NCBI GenBank assembly: GCA_019843655.1
Contig: JACDQD010000008.1
Span: forward strand, 17,084,442 to 17,148,441
Direction: 5' to 3'
DNA: 64,000 nt
Origin: Lethocerus indicus
Lineage: Eukaryota; Arthropoda; Insecta; Hemiptera; Belostomatidae
The notes beneath the pieces are model-generated. The model had not been told where the DNA came from. It was given only the letters and a program-made list of their open reading frames with translations, and made no database searches. Each line of letters begins with the position of its first letter. Position 1 is the stretch's first letter. Below, piece by piece: positions 1 to 12,385 of this stretch. Position numbers and translations under genes: made by a program.

Positions 1-1570
1 GATGCATGGCGTGATGATAAGGTTATCAAACAGGGAGGATAATAATTTTAAGAATTCAGGTGTACGTGCAGATTATCCTCTGCGGTATAGTAGAAATTGT
101 CTACCGTCCCTGAATTTCTTTGTCTATAGGTCTGACATCTGAATTGCTAAATTCCGAGCGTTGTATTTTACCGTTGGTTATAATTCGATCCGGGCGACTG
201 TTCCGCAGGCATCTCTGGGCCGCCCTCGGCTCACTTAGAAATTAGCATATTTTTTGCTCTCGGACATCAGTCCGGCGTGTTATGTATAAAAAGACCTATT
301 CATTACCAATTGGCCACGCTGCAACTTTCAGTGTGCATTTGGGTGTCAAGGCGAGTTGAACGGCGCTAAGTCGCGACCGCTTTCACGGCCGCAGTTTTCG
401 ACCCCGAGCAACTTGAAACGAGAATAATATACGTACTGTCCGCCGGCGCAAATGGATTAAGGTTTTCCCTCCTGCTTTTCCCCCGAACTAGGGAAACAAG
501 GAAAAGTATTCCTAACGACGATTTTCGGGGAGAAACAGACATCAAGAGTGAGCCCACGATGAAGAATAAATTAGTTCAGAAATTGAGGTTAAGGAATCAG
601 TCGCCATACAGTACTGAGAAGAGAAAAACTTTCAGACATGCCACACAGAAGAGAGAATGGACTTAAATGATACCGTCGGAAGAAGTAACATGAACTAGGC
701 AGGCTAGACCGGTTCTCCCTGTTTCATCCATGAACGCTATTTATCTTGTGGTAACTTTTTGCCAACTAGGATCGTTTACGTTTAATCGTGCCCCTATTAT
801 TCGAGTATCCCATTGCAAATTGAAAGGTTGATCTGCGAATGACGCCCCGAAGGTCTCCAGTTTCATAATCCGAAATGCGCTTTCCCCCAAGGCGCTGAGG
901 CGTTATTAAGTCAACCCTACTAGAATATGCAACAGATTCAAACCGAGTTACCACTATTCTATAGGATCGGTTTTAGGCCACGATAACCATTTTGGTCGTC
1001 ACTAAATATTTGAAATATAATCTTATTAAATTTTGAGTATAATGTTCGTGGCTGGAATGTATTATTGTAATGCATTCAAACATAAATACGCCTGTGCTAC
1101 ATGAGGAATATAGAATGACGTGGATAAATAGATGTTGGAATTAAATAAATGGCTAAATATTTCGCAAGTATGTTTTAAAGTTTTAACCGTATCTAAATTT
1201 TGACAAAGTCATATATTGTCCAAAATAATTTAAAAGTTTTAAATTTCAGGAACGGTCTTATAGTTTGCTCTGGAACGCATTTCTGGCCGAATTGATATTT
1301 TCACTAAAATTGCTTCTCTGGTTTCGTTTGACGCCGAAAATATACATTACTTGAGAGTTCATTTCAATAATGCGCAACGGGAAAGAGGACTTTGAAGGTC
1401 GGAAATTCCTTTGAACGAATAATTCAGTGGAAGGGTGTTGGTCAGCACACGAGATGGAGATAAGATTGGGGGTTGATAGTGGATAAAACAGGGTCGCCTC
1501 GGGTGACCGCGCGTTAATACGAATAATGCGTCCGGAGCAGACGCCCACGCTTGGGTTGTTTCCCAGCTGT
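1..1570. other. Non-coding stretch, nothing recognised
   Basis: No open frame here exceeds about 100 codons, and none has a recognisable motif or paired splice signals. Composition is mixed at the left end and becomes AT-rich from about 1000 to 1250. I see no repeat, RNA gene or promoter. Confidence 0.6.
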
Positions 1571-2130
1571 AAAATTTCAGGTCTAACGAGTTCAATTGGA
1601 AACTGTAAACAGCCTCGGTTTTATATAAAGACCAGTTTTAAATAGGACTCCGAAAACGACTACGGGGGCAGGCCCCCGCCCTCGCTCGGTTTTTTTTGCA
1701 TAAAAACTGTAAAAATTGTCCCCCGAGAAGGAAATTGGCATTCGGCCGCTATTAGCCGCCCCCGGATTGATAATAATTACTTCGGTAATAATTGGGGTAC
1801 GGGTTCTAAATAATGCGGATATTAAAATGTAAAAAGTATAAAGCGGACTCGTTGATCCCTCTCTCCTGGGAGTCATCCTAACGGTTAAGTTTAACTTCGA
1901 ATATTGCGGGCGGAAATAGGCGGCGAGATCGGTCGCAAATTGTTCGGGCCGAGACGGAGATTCCTAAAATTAGATTTCATCATCCGGGAAGAACTTGGGC
2001 GCTCGGCGCGATTAATGTCCTTGTTCGGGTCGCATCGAGTTTTACAACCCAATTACATGCAATAAATTTCGGACATCTCTATTCGCCGTCTGTCGGTCTC
2101 AAGGATGATTGATTACCGCCGTGTAGTTGA
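1571..2130. other. GC-richer island with short hairpin
   Basis: Composition shifts upward in GC relative to both flanks, with many CpGs. Positions 1664-1669 and 1672-1677 form a perfect 6-bp GGGGGC/GCCCCC stem with a two-base spacer. A run of T (about 1690-1697) follows, but that is not a terminator signal in an animal genome. No coding signal; it could be a conserved regulatory element, which is inference only. Confidence 0.3.
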
Positions 2131-5100
2131 CGCCGCCGGCTTCCTATTTAATTGTATTTCAGAAATTGTATAGAACCAGTTGTTACTCCAAAGTATGGAG
2201 CTAGAGAAATCCATTTCATATTCCCGTCAGAAATGTTCCTCGTTTACTCGATGTACGTTGCTGCCACCGTAGTTTTTTATTTAATTCATTACGATATAAA
2301 TAAATTCAAATACGGAGTATAAAATGCGACCACTTCTGTTAGAAGCAAACCTGTGTACTCGGTATCCGTTAAATTTGACGGATTGAAACATATTCTTTTA
2401 GTTATCTGTATTGAACTTTGGTGTTTTGGAAAGCTTTCCAAACTCTGACGAAACATGAACCGTATAACCCGTAATAATATAATAACGGTTTAATAGACCC
2501 AATAAAATTAGAATAACTGGGAGGGAAAATAATAATTCATATTAGTAGTAGCCATTACATTTACTTGTAAAGCATGTGACATTAGGTTTAAAAAGTACTA
2601 ACTGCCGTTATCTTAATTTACCGACTTACTCATCCTGCTTCCTGCTTGTTACTAGTGGCCACGTTCTGGCATATTGTTATTAGTTATTTTAATATTCCTA
2701 ATTCTGAAACTTAATGTTATAGGAGAGAACCAGGAATCATGTTCATGGCACTGGATGGCAGCATAATGGTTTCCCCGAATATCTACTCGGTGGGGCTTGG
2801 AATCAGTTGTTCAAGTCTAACGTAACGCTCTTTACTTCCATCGGGCACGCACTGTGACATGACGAACGTTTACTTACCCTGTGGATATACTTCTGTTCGT
2901 CATGCGACCAGGATCATGCTGCCCAATAATAACGTAAGTACATCAATATTTATATGGAACTCATGATGATTAGGCCGTATTAGGTTGTTTTATGTGTGCA
3001 CTCAAGTGTGCTAACATTGAAGCATAGGGCGCACATTTAATACGCAATTTGCCAGCGTAATTTTCTACATCTCTCAGTTCCGAATTCAGTTCTATATATT
3101 ACAGTACCCAGAAAACAGATTGTTATTAATCTTAAGAGAAGGGATATTACCGCAAAAAATCCCTCTTAAACTCGCTATTGTAAATGCCGCAAGTAACCGA
3201 TTTTTCCGAAACTTCCCGCATTTTCTTGTTATTACGGCCTAGGCCACGTTAGGAGCTAATACTTTTCGCCGATCGGGCGGTCCCCAGGTCGTTCGAAGCA
3301 CTCTTGCTGCGCCCCTGGAAAGAGCACCTGAGTAAACCAATATCTGATGGAGCTCGGCAGGCAAATTGCGGCCCAACGCTTATCTTGGACTCTTAAATTT
3401 GGAACTTTTTTTTGAGGGCGGGATGACACATCTACCCGACGATATATCGTGGGCATAAATCAATGTTATAACACGAGTTATTTGTTTGTGTGCCTGCGTG
3501 TTAGATTAATACGGAATATGTGATAAAGATCTGCAGCATTTCTGCCTTCCTGGCGAATGACTAATAGTTTACCTTTAGGAATGGACATCTTCCACGGTGT
3601 CGTTCGAACTTACAGTTAGATGTGATTTGCTGGCGGATAAGCAAAATGAGCAACTTAATCTTCAGAATATATAATATACAATTTAGTTTCCTTTTTCTGT
3701 CATGTTTAATGTAGAAACATATAGATAGTCTATCCATTAAAATATTAAGAGGTTTTGATGATAGTTTCGAATAAGGATTTCATATTTTCAAATGAAAACA
3801 GTGAAAGGTCGAAACGGTTCTAGATTGAGAGGAAATACGTAGACAAAGCTCTATTATGTTATCTGATACCCTGGCTGTATGCCAATAAATTTGTCATACT
3901 ATTTTATCCGCCAACAGAAGATATAAATTCTTGCCATTCCAATAAACAGTTATGTTCTCATTCTCCTCTTCGCTATAAAAGGTAGACAAACATTATTGAG
4001 ATAGTATATTTGCTTGTTGATATTAGCAATGTATCAGGTGTCCCGTAGGGCATCGATCAAATATCGCGATGGAAAATGTTTACAATCACAAATCATAAAG
4101 TGGCGTAGGACACTAACAACCGTCTGTGTCCTTTTATGGCCGCCCGCCCTCCCTTGTTCCACGTTGTTAACAAGAGGAAAAATAAAACGGCTCCGCGTAT
4201 TCCGTGCGAGAAACAATTATGGAACCGGGCCAATAATTTCTAAGGCGAATTTGCTCAACATTCTTACGTCCGATATTGAGGAATGGGAAAAAGTAATATA
4301 CGACGGCTTTTCGAAGCTCGCCGCGGAAAATTAATCACTCCAGGAAAACAGTCAAAGAAGAGCAATTTAAGGGGTACAATTTTGCGTTTCTTTTGCTTAC
4401 CATTGTCTTGTGAATACAGATCTTAGTTCGGCGCCTTCTTCATTAAAAAAAATTGTTAATGCTTTGTGCACAAACAGGTTTTTGTTGCGCTAATATTATA
4501 GCTTAATAACGTGCGTACTATGATAACGCTGTTCCGTGACATTCCAAACCCGCACAGGCCTCTCCGTATATATCGTTAACGAAAATTAAATTTGGCTGTC
4601 TGTCTTAACTCGACTATCTCGTCCTAAGCAGGACCAGTTTTGGCTTCTCTCCATTGTCAATTCTTTAGTAATATAGTGGGCATTTTAAAATGCCGGCTGC
4701 CGATGAATATTCCGAAAAAGGGAAACACATTCGGAACCCCAAATAGCAATAAAAAAAAAACTGACAACCAAAAACAACATCTCATTAACTGTAAAGTCGA
4801 AACAGTTCTAGCTTAGAACCGAATCGCTGGACTGTTCAAAAATTGACACATCATTAACATTGAACATTGACAACAACGTGCAACAGACCAATTTACTTAC
4901 TCACAAAAATTTACTCTAATAAATACTTTGTGTTCACTAAAGTAGTCTAAATGAATTTATCCCAATAAATGAACATCGTTACTAGGTTTAGAGATGAATG
5001 ACGATAAAAATAAAATACTTTTAATATTCAGGTATTCCTTTGTCTTTAAAAGTTGAAATCGTTATCCTCAGGTGGGCGCAGCTGGAGGCATGCAAATACT

Positions 5101-5160
5101 CGTTACATGAGCAATTTTAGTCGGCCCTTATTTAAAAAAATAAGGTCACTTTTGGGATAC
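2131..5160. other. AT-rich non-coding stretch
   Basis: AT-rich sequence with frequent stops in all frames. A GTAAGT donor word lies at 2934 but has only a poor acceptor 22 bases upstream. The open frame at 4014-4334 starts at TTG, has no recognisable domain and is flanked by no splice or promoter signals beyond a TATAAAAG word near 3975. I see nothing else. Confidence 0.55.
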
Positions 5161-6330
5161 GCCGATAGGGCTTAAGTAGTGTAGGACGAAGCGGAATTTC
5201 CTGTCGATGGGCGTCCGGCACATATTCTTGACGCGAACGATTAATCAATCCCCGAAAATTGCCGTCTCGATAGCAACAGGAAAAAAGAAATCAGAAAAAG
5301 AAAATATTTTTGCGTTTCTTGCCTCCCGTTGTCTTCTATCGGTTGCAACCTTTGTTCGTAGAAGCTGTGAATGGGAAGGAGCCGGACTGCCATCAATCAA
5401 ACCGGCCCGCCAACCTTGCCCAGGAATTTGACCCCCCCAATAAAGAGATTCGGATCCTTGCAAATTGTGTCCTTTGATTAATCGTTCGATGACCTGGAGC
5501 GCGACAGCCGGTTGGCGGATATCCCGGATTATGAAAGCGACTTGTTAAAATTCTGAAATCTTTTTCATATCGTTCCCCGAGTGTTTTTTAGTTGTTCACT
5601 CTGAAGTGTGAATTCGTTGGAAATACACGTTTAATTGTGTGTCAATTGTTAAATTTGATTTTATAGCGGGACAAACCACCAGAAGTGCAATTTTTTACAT
5701 CGTCATATTAGTTCAAATCTTAATTTTAAAGAACCAGTCGTCAGAGATAGGGGGTAAAACTTTCAATGATGCCAAAGTAAAAAAAAACTGTTTCTGATCT
5801 TTCATTTGAAACTAGTGATTTCTGGCGTACGGCCAAGGCGGTGCAGGTCCGTCTTTTCGCATTCCGAATTGACGTGTCAATTATGAAATTATTGCTACTT
5901 CGTAAATTCTTTTCACGGGATTAAATTCTTTTTCTTCCTCGTAAGCCCCCGGAGAAGTACTGCTTGTAGGTTAAATCTGCATTTCTGGACCCCAAATTGT
6001 ATGTAAATCCGTCCCGGGGAGTGGAGATCTTATTATGATTTCTTGATACGATGAATTCAATGGATTTCAATTAACAATGGACAAGAGTAACTGTCCAAAA
6101 AACTTTTCCAGAATTCAGTGTGAGCGTATTTAATTAGGACATTTAACAACTGAACAACATTTAACAACATGGTTCGAAGTCTGAACGTTCACATTTATCC
6201 TCTAAGACCATCCTTGAGATTTTCTCAACATTTTATGACAATTTCATATTAATGAGGATATTTAATTTCTTCTTCTCCCTTTCTGGTCGATTTGCACACT
6301 ACTGAAAAGATGTAATACTGACATAATTGA
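5161..6330. other. Mixed-composition non-coding stretch
   Basis: GC is moderately raised at 5161-5560 and 5820-6030, with AT-rich sequence elsewhere. The 12-mer ACATTTAACAAC occurs twice, at about 6140 and 6159. An octamer ATGCAAAT lies near 5091. No gene is supported. Confidence 0.5.
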
Positions 6331-6333
6331 GAA

Positions 6334-6650
6334 CAGGCAGTAAGTGTTTTTTCCCAACTGCCCGGTTACTGTGAATCACGAAAGGAGAACTCATAATCTC
6401 GTAAGTAATGCCTTCCCAAATATAGCATACGTTGCCCTGTTACAACATATAATTGGGGGGAAAAGTGGTGGAGTGTCAGCCAAAATCGAGCCAAATACAG
6501 GACAGTCGCTGGCTACTGGAATCCCTTTTCTTAATGCTCGGCTGGATGTATTTAGTATGTCTTGTCTCTTGGGAAATAAATGACATCATCGGTTCGGAGT
6601 CAGTTGAAAGTGGATGCCGCTCTGGCGATTGGCCAGATCGGCGAAAAGAG
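6334..6650 (+). repeat. Diverged direct repeat, copy A
   Basis: This is the first of three related segments in the same orientation. Its right part (core 6572-6636) aligns by eye with 6991-7058 and 7681-7746. They share TGACATCAT (with copy B), a CCG-rich middle with a GAAAGT/GAAATT/GAAGTC word, and a CTGGCGATTGGCCAG-like end. Its left edge carries CAGTAAGTG, matched at the left edge of the other copies. The family is unknown; it could be a degraded transposable element or an old local duplication. Confidence 0.5.
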
Positions 6651-6849
6651 CCGTAGATCATTGGCTTGAATTCTGTTGGAACGATCCAAATATAAAATAT
6701 TCTGTGTATCGTATAATACGTCACTTCACGAAATCAAGATAGCACGCACGAGCCGACAGAACGAACCTCTGAATTGAAATTTTTAGCGATCCGGAGAAAT
6801 TGGCCGACCATTAATTTCGAATAAGGAAGCTTGAACGTTGGGCCGGAGG

Positions 6850-7065
6850 CATTCCTTTTTCGTGGCGGTAAGTGTTTGGGTCTTGACCTTATTGGTTTGA
6901 CATGGCTAATAATTCTTAACGGGGGCGTCTTAAGTGTTCCGCTTGGCCAGCTGTATGCATTTTGCCCTGTCCGATGTAAACTTATGAGTCCCGAGAAGAG
7001 TGACATCATTGGTCCGCTGTGTCCGCCGAAATTGAAATCCAATCTGGCAATTTGCCAGTCGTGTA
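6850..7065 (+). repeat. Diverged direct repeat, copy B
   Basis: Second copy of the family. It begins near GGTAAGTG (6865) and ends with the CTGGCAATTTGCCAG core (7044-7058). TGACATCAT at 7001-7009 is identical to copy A. Spacing from A is about 420 bases. It overlaps meaningless short open frames in several phases. Confidence 0.5.
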
Positions 7066-7589
7066 TTGTCTACTGCTTTGTAATCCCGTCAGTTTAACAG
7101 CAATGGGCTATAAAATGACGGTTCGGACTTTACCATCGCCGTTTTCTTTAAATGATTTTTATTTAATTTTTTGGGGAGTTTTTTGTGGATATTAAGAAAA
7201 TAATTATATCGTTGGTCCCACAAAAAATGCATCCAAAGGTATTTACCAAACCGGGATCGGTAAGGATTGTCTTCTGCTTCGTATAACTGTACCAGTAATA
7301 AAGTATTAGGTTTCGTTTGTATGAACTGATAGACATTCCTGATAAATAAATTCGAGCATTACAAAAGAAAATATATATTAAAATATTACAATACGTAGTG
7401 CCAGATTCTTTCGGTTTATCCTTTCCAAAATTTCCAAAATCCAAAATTGTCTTTTGGATTTCGAAATGTTTGAACCGAATGGGCCTCCGGAATTGCCGAG
7501 TACGGTTGAGACAGTATTGGTCCGTACTGTTTTTTTTGTTATACGAATTCGTTCGAAACGGCCTACAAAATTTGTGTCGTTGAGAGGAA

Positions 7590-7760
7590 CAAACAGTAAG
7601 TCCCTAGAAGGCGGTTGCATGTTTCACGCTCGGTCGGTCCCACTTACTGCTTCCCCTGTAGCATGTTAACTGGCTGGATTTTGAGAAGTCTGTGACGCTT
7701 TTGTCATTGTGCCGCCCGAAGTCGACCCCGACCTGGCGATAGTCCAGCGGACAGGTATTA
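7590..7760 (+). repeat. Diverged direct repeat, copy C
   Basis: Third and shortest copy. It starts near CAGTAAGTC (7595-7603) and ends in CTGGCGATAGTCCAG (7733-7747). It contains GTTTCACGCTCGGTCGG at 7621-7637, repeated exactly at 8728-8744 inside the following inverted-repeat/open-frame cluster. That links the two repetitive patches. Confidence 0.45.
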
Positions 7761-7788
7761 ATAAGTCAATTATGATCGATACTCTTCT

Positions 7789-7791
<3 letters not shown>

Positions 7792-7836
<45 letters not shown>
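7792..7836. repeat. (TA)n microsatellite
   Basis: An uninterrupted TA dinucleotide run of about 45 bases, immediately right of the third repeat copy. Likely length-polymorphic. Confidence 0.97.
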
Positions 7837-7838
<2 letters not shown>

Positions 7839-8150
7839 CGGATGTCACGCTTTTTAAGGAACCGGTCTGCGAGTAAATAAAATGTCGTCCCTCTTATTGG
7901 CAGCGGCGCGAGTGGCGCAACGCCCGTTAAATATCTGTGGACAAATTTAACGCGCGGTCTCCCCTCATTTATATCGAAGTCTTTCCGTTCGGTTTGGAGG
8001 ACCGTGACTTATGACAGAGCACCTAGCTAATTGGCTGGGATAGCCGAAGACAGGAAATTTAAATTTACAGCACGCAAAAGAATACTGACGTACCTTAATA
8101 GAAGTGATCGATTTATGCGAACCTAACTGGGATAATTACGTTGGGATAAA
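7837..8150. other. Non-coding spacer
   Basis: Mixed-composition spacer between the TA run and the inverted-repeat cluster. I see no gene or repeat in it. Confidence 0.5.
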
Positions 8151-8153
8151 TAA

Positions 8154-9236
8154 TTGTACTCCAAGATACCTGTTTTGTGGTTGGCGAGGGGTTGGAATAC
8201 CATAAATTTCGTATGTTTCGGTCTCCTCTGGCTGGTTTGGCTTCGGCTAGTCGCCATCTTCAGTAGCGGTGTTAGTCACTTTTGGCACTTTGGATGTTTT
8301 TCGGGCATCCTCACTGCACTGTCACTGTCACTTGTACTGCGGTGGTTGCAGCAAAAGACCAAACCAGCCAGAGGAGACAGAAACACACGAACTCCACGGA
8401 ATTGTACTCCCGTTGCCGAAAATTGTTAACGAATGTGATCGTGTCAAATTGCAAAAATTGTTTGTCAATAGTAGAAACCCTTTTAGAATTCAGTCGGTGT
8501 CGAGAAATAATGTATCGGTCCCCGCGGTCACAAACTGCGAAACTTTTTTAACATATGCACAATCAACGAAGTGTTCGTTCCAAACTATGGCGGGAACTAA
8601 AAAACAAGTGAAGGGAAAGTCGGCGGAGCGGAAGAAACTCTACGGAAATTGGAATTCTCCCGGGACTTGGGCAGTAGCTCGGTCCTACGGGGCGTTCGTT
8701 AAGTATCGGTTTACCGGTTTCAGTTTTGTTTCACGCTCGGTCGGACGGGGCTGTCGTGCGTGGCCAAAGATACACGTGTCACATGGAGAGGTGATGTGGG
8801 CTATCTCGGTGGCCATCTCGCGGCCGACCGGCTGACGGGTCGCTTTCCGTCACCGACCCCGGCCCCGATTTGCATACGCCGCCGTGCCCAAATTTTCAGA
8901 GAAACCTCCGCCGGAGATTTCGCCGAAGGCGGTATAAAATGGCAGCTTCTGACTGAAATAGTTCTGGCTTTCTTTCTTGGAATACAATCCCTCTTGGGAC
9001 TAGTTTCCACTGGCCCGTCTGGTCATACGCTAGACATTATCCCTAGAATCCTCTCGGACGCAAGAAGCGTGGAAAATATTCACAGCTATAAGCAATGTTT
9101 GAATTTCATTGAGGCGGCACGTTCCCCCAACCCAATTTGGAGCTACTTTCCAAATATGGATATATGCGGTGAGCTACCAAAGATAAAACGAAAGTTGTTC
9201 GATACATTCGGTTATTTAAAGAAGATAAAACTTTAA
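8154..9236 (+). other. Cluster of overlapping open frames, no known product
   Basis: The longest open frames of the window overlap here: 8269-8835 (188 codons, non-ATG start) and 8760-9236 (158 codons, GTG start). There is also an ATG in fair context at 8587 whose short product begins MAGTKKQVKGKSAERKK. The second frame has a hydrophobic stretch around residues 65-85. None matches a family I know. Part of the first frame is simply the inverted repeat read through. Raised GC makes such lengths not very improbable by chance. Possible degraded mobile-element coding region; a functional gene is unlikely. Confidence 0.15.
8211..8388. repeat. Long inverted repeat (possible MITE or hairpin source)
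   Basis: Positions 8211-8240 and 8359-8388 are reverse complements at 28 of 30 positions, including a perfect 20-bp block (8221-8240 with 8359-8378). Weaker complementarity, mostly with transition-type differences, continues outward to about 8190 and 8410. The spacer is 118 bases and contains CACTGTCACTGTCAC-like short repeats. No clear target-site duplication is visible. It could be a miniature inverted-repeat element, the remains of an inverted duplication, or a hairpin RNA source. Confidence 0.75.
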
Positions 9237-10900
9237 AATGCAGTAGGCAGGTTTTACTTTTCAGCTTACATAAAAATATTCCCAACTTACATAAAACGAT
9301 GGTTTGCCAACCCATGTTCTAGGGTATTCTATAGGAGAACAAGAATAATTAATTATTTTATGTGCGTCTTGAAATATGGCAGCTTAACGTAGTTGAATTG
9401 TGTAAAGAAAGTAATATGGACTCTTAAAATTAAGTAGCCTATTACAGTGACTTAGTAAACTGGCCTAGATTTGAGAACCCTTGCGGTTTAACTTGAACTC
9501 TCGAATGTGAGCTCCCTAGTTGAGCTGCGTCAACAATGTATAGTTCTCTCCCAGTTTGCGCCGGCTTTGCATATCAGCGGTCGAACTCTTTTATTCATTA
9601 AAACCCCATAGGTTCAAGTTTCTAATCATAACATTCGCGTGAGTAAGTGCGAAAACTTTAATAGGAGAGAACTAAGGGCCACGTTAACGGAAGTTGTGAA
9701 CACTTCTCCGTGATCACTGAACATATCGTAGCAATCATTAAAACTTAGTTAGAAAATGTAATTTATTAAAAAATAAAAACTATTTAAGGACCCAAAAATT
9801 GTTAAGGAAACACAAAATAATTGCAGCACTGTCAAAAAAAATATTAAAGGTTATATTTTATAAGATTGTAGCTGTGTAACGGTGTGGAATTGGACCGCTG
9901 TTTGTGCTCGATTTTATATTGAAATCTGCATCATGGGCATGTTCTTTCTGTACAACGGTTCTTCGTGTTACGCCCAGTTCTCATTTCAGCGCTAATAGAT
10001 GCGACGAGGGCCTGCTGCTACACGAGTTGTTTAGCTGTTCGCGTAAAATTACATTGGGCGCTTTCGAAGTTGAAAAATCGCTCGTTGGGCGATAGCATCA
10101 TGAATGATGGGGCCGGGAGCATCGCTGCACTCGGGCCGTTTTTAAAGTCTCTTTCAGGGTGCCACTATCGCCCGATTGTATCGCTCAAAGAGTGAATCAA
10201 GCAGTGTAAAAGTGCAGGTGGGGCCCGGAGCCATTTGGAAGGGGGGGGGGGACGCGTAAATTTTAACTTCCTCCATCCGGCTACTTCGCTTCGGCCCAGA
10301 GGCAATCATCAACGGACACTTGTACACGTTCGGCTTATCTGATGATTAACTCGAAGTTTCAACATTGACCAATAAACGTACAGTAATTGATTACACGCCT
10401 CTTATCGGATTAGTTCAAAAATTAATATATATTTATATATGAAGCATTGAGTTCATACGTTCACTTCGTGTCGCATCCATTACGCGCTGCGAAAACAGTT
10501 TTCAGAGTGTCGAATAACGTTACTTATTAAAACGTATTGCGGAACTTTGAACCTGATTGGCAGTGAGCCAAGAGCCATCCAATAAATAAATAATTTTTAC
10601 GCATAAGAACGTCGCTTTAAAACTAGGTACTCAACGTTATATCTACGGGTCATTAATTTGAAATATTATTATTGAATTATTATTATTACGTACTGTGGTA
10701 CGGACTATTTCTTTAATAAAAGAATTGCATTGCCAGATAGGAATTCTTTCTATTTTGAATCTGATAAATTGTTAAAGTGTTCAATGAATTTCCATTACTC
10801 TAATCCTAATTCAGTTTCATCACTTATAAAATCCAAGCCTTTCTATAAAATCATTTTTTATAACGTTTGTATTTTTTATTAGCCACATATTCAAATAATC
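9237..10900. other. AT-rich non-coding stretch
   Basis: Mostly AT-rich. A GC-richer patch at 10090-10310 holds an 11-base G run (10241-10251). An acceptor-like TCTCTTTCAG at about 10156 is followed 60 bases later only by a weak CAG/GTGGGG donor. No gene supported. Confidence 0.5.
10241..10251. repeat. Poly-G run (11 bases)
   Basis: Eleven consecutive G residues, a simple homopolymer. Confidence 0.95.
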
Positions 10901-12360
10901 TCCCTCCTAATATAGGTTTCGTACTGGTAAAGAACTTTCCAGTAGCCGTTTCCTGGGTAACATTGCGGTGGGATGCGGTGGTTGAGAAAAATATAGGAGG
11001 CGGGGGCTTGGATAGTTATCAGGGCGAGGTAGGGGTGGCCCTCGGGGGGCGGTAATTTTTTGTTGCCCGGAACACACGACCACTCGACAACTTCGTGATT
11101 TATCCCGGACAGAAGTTCGGACTCGTGGCGGCGGTGGCGGAGGCGGAGGCGGGGACGGATGCGGGGGCGGGATCACGTAGTAGTTGCGGGGCGGCACTCA
11201 ACTCCCGACGGTAAACCGAAAGTGAGCGTTCGAGTTTCGGGCCTTCCTTTCCCCGCCCCCGCCCCTGCCACCGTCGAAGTATGAACCCGGGGTTTGGGAA
11301 TTCGCGCCTCATCCCCTTTTTCATGTCTGGCAGTTTTCATGAACTTCACGAATCCGTCGTGAGTTTTATTTTTAATCCAAAACACTAGAAAATTGACAAC
11401 GCACTTTATAATTTAAGTATTAACTGGTTAATATAAATGCGTGCCTATTAGAGTATGTCTAAATTTGCTATATCCCCAATAGTTCTTCGCGCTTTAAGCT
11501 CTTTTCTGGCTTCCATTTTAGCTGGCCTATCAACTTCTACTTCGTTGAGTACTCGGGGATAAACTTTTTCCAGAAGTATAAGAAAAGCATGATTTAAACT
11601 ATGCAATTTTCAGGTTCGCGTTGTTAACGGGTCCGGTTAACAGAACAGCAAATAAAAAAAGTCAGGCCAGGAGGTTTAACGGGAGCCGACGGGAGCCGCG
11701 ACTCAGTTCTCCCTTCTGAGGCCCGATATAAATCATTGGGCCGCGTTTTGCCCCGTAATTGTTGCCCGGGGCTTTTGTTAACACCGACTCGGATATCGCG
11801 GCCGGCGCCAATTTACTTTTTAGTTTAGGTTTTTTTATTTCTCATTTTCCCATTCTCATTTATATTTGTAGATCTCGTTTATATTTTTTTACTCCTCCGA
11901 CAGAGACGCCGGCCGGCCCCCGTTCAACAATGGGACCGAGATGCAGATCGCGAAATTGAGATCGCCGACATAAATCTCCGGGCGGTTGTAAAAACGCCGT
12001 CCAATCGACTTATGAGACAAGTTATAATCTCTCGCTCCCGCCCCCCCTCCCGTTTATAACTTGATTAAGTCGAGCGACGATCACATTATTCATATTATTT
12101 ATAGTATCTCTCTAACTACCACTCTTCCTCTCCCTCTCTTGAGACGCTGAGAAATCGGTATTAATGATCGGCCATAGGCGAAAGGCTAGGACAAACCAAA
12201 CAGAATGAAATGAATAAAAAAATCATTTCCTCTGTACGCAAAATTGCCCCCTCGGAAAGATTGCGTGCGGCGAATATGAACGTTGAATAATGTTTGACAG
12301 TTTTTAATTGGGCCGCGATTGTGTCGGTTTTTCCTTCCTCCGCATAAACTCGCCGCGTTT
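10901..12360. other. GC-rich island
   Basis: A clear composition block with high CpG content. It includes a GGC/GGA-type G-rich tract (11125-11171), a CCGCCCCCGCCCC tract near 11255, a C-rich CCCGCCCCCCCTCCC tract near 12038, and a pyrimidine tract at 12104-12142. Long open frames on both strands here reflect low stop density, not coding. Candidate regulatory island; a - strand exon candidate lies at its right edge. Confidence 0.35.
11125..11171 (+). repeat. G-rich triplet-like tract, potential G-quadruplex
   Basis: Repeated GGC and GGA triplets followed by GGGG and GGGGG runs give at least eight GG-or-longer tracts in under 50 bases. This could fold into a two-tetrad or mixed quadruplex on the + strand. 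The reverse strand reads as a Pro/Ala/Ser low-complexity peptide, which I do not consider real. Confidence 0.6.
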
Positions 12361-12385
12361 GTACGATTTGATTAATTATACTTAC

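Noticed and set aside
2912..2933. 22-base micro-exon before GTAAGTAC
   Set aside because: The acceptor lacks a usable pyrimidine tract and the last exon base is C.
10157..10216. + strand exon after TCTCTTTCAG
   Set aside because: The only donor is CAG/GTGGGG, a weak site, and no frame is convincing.
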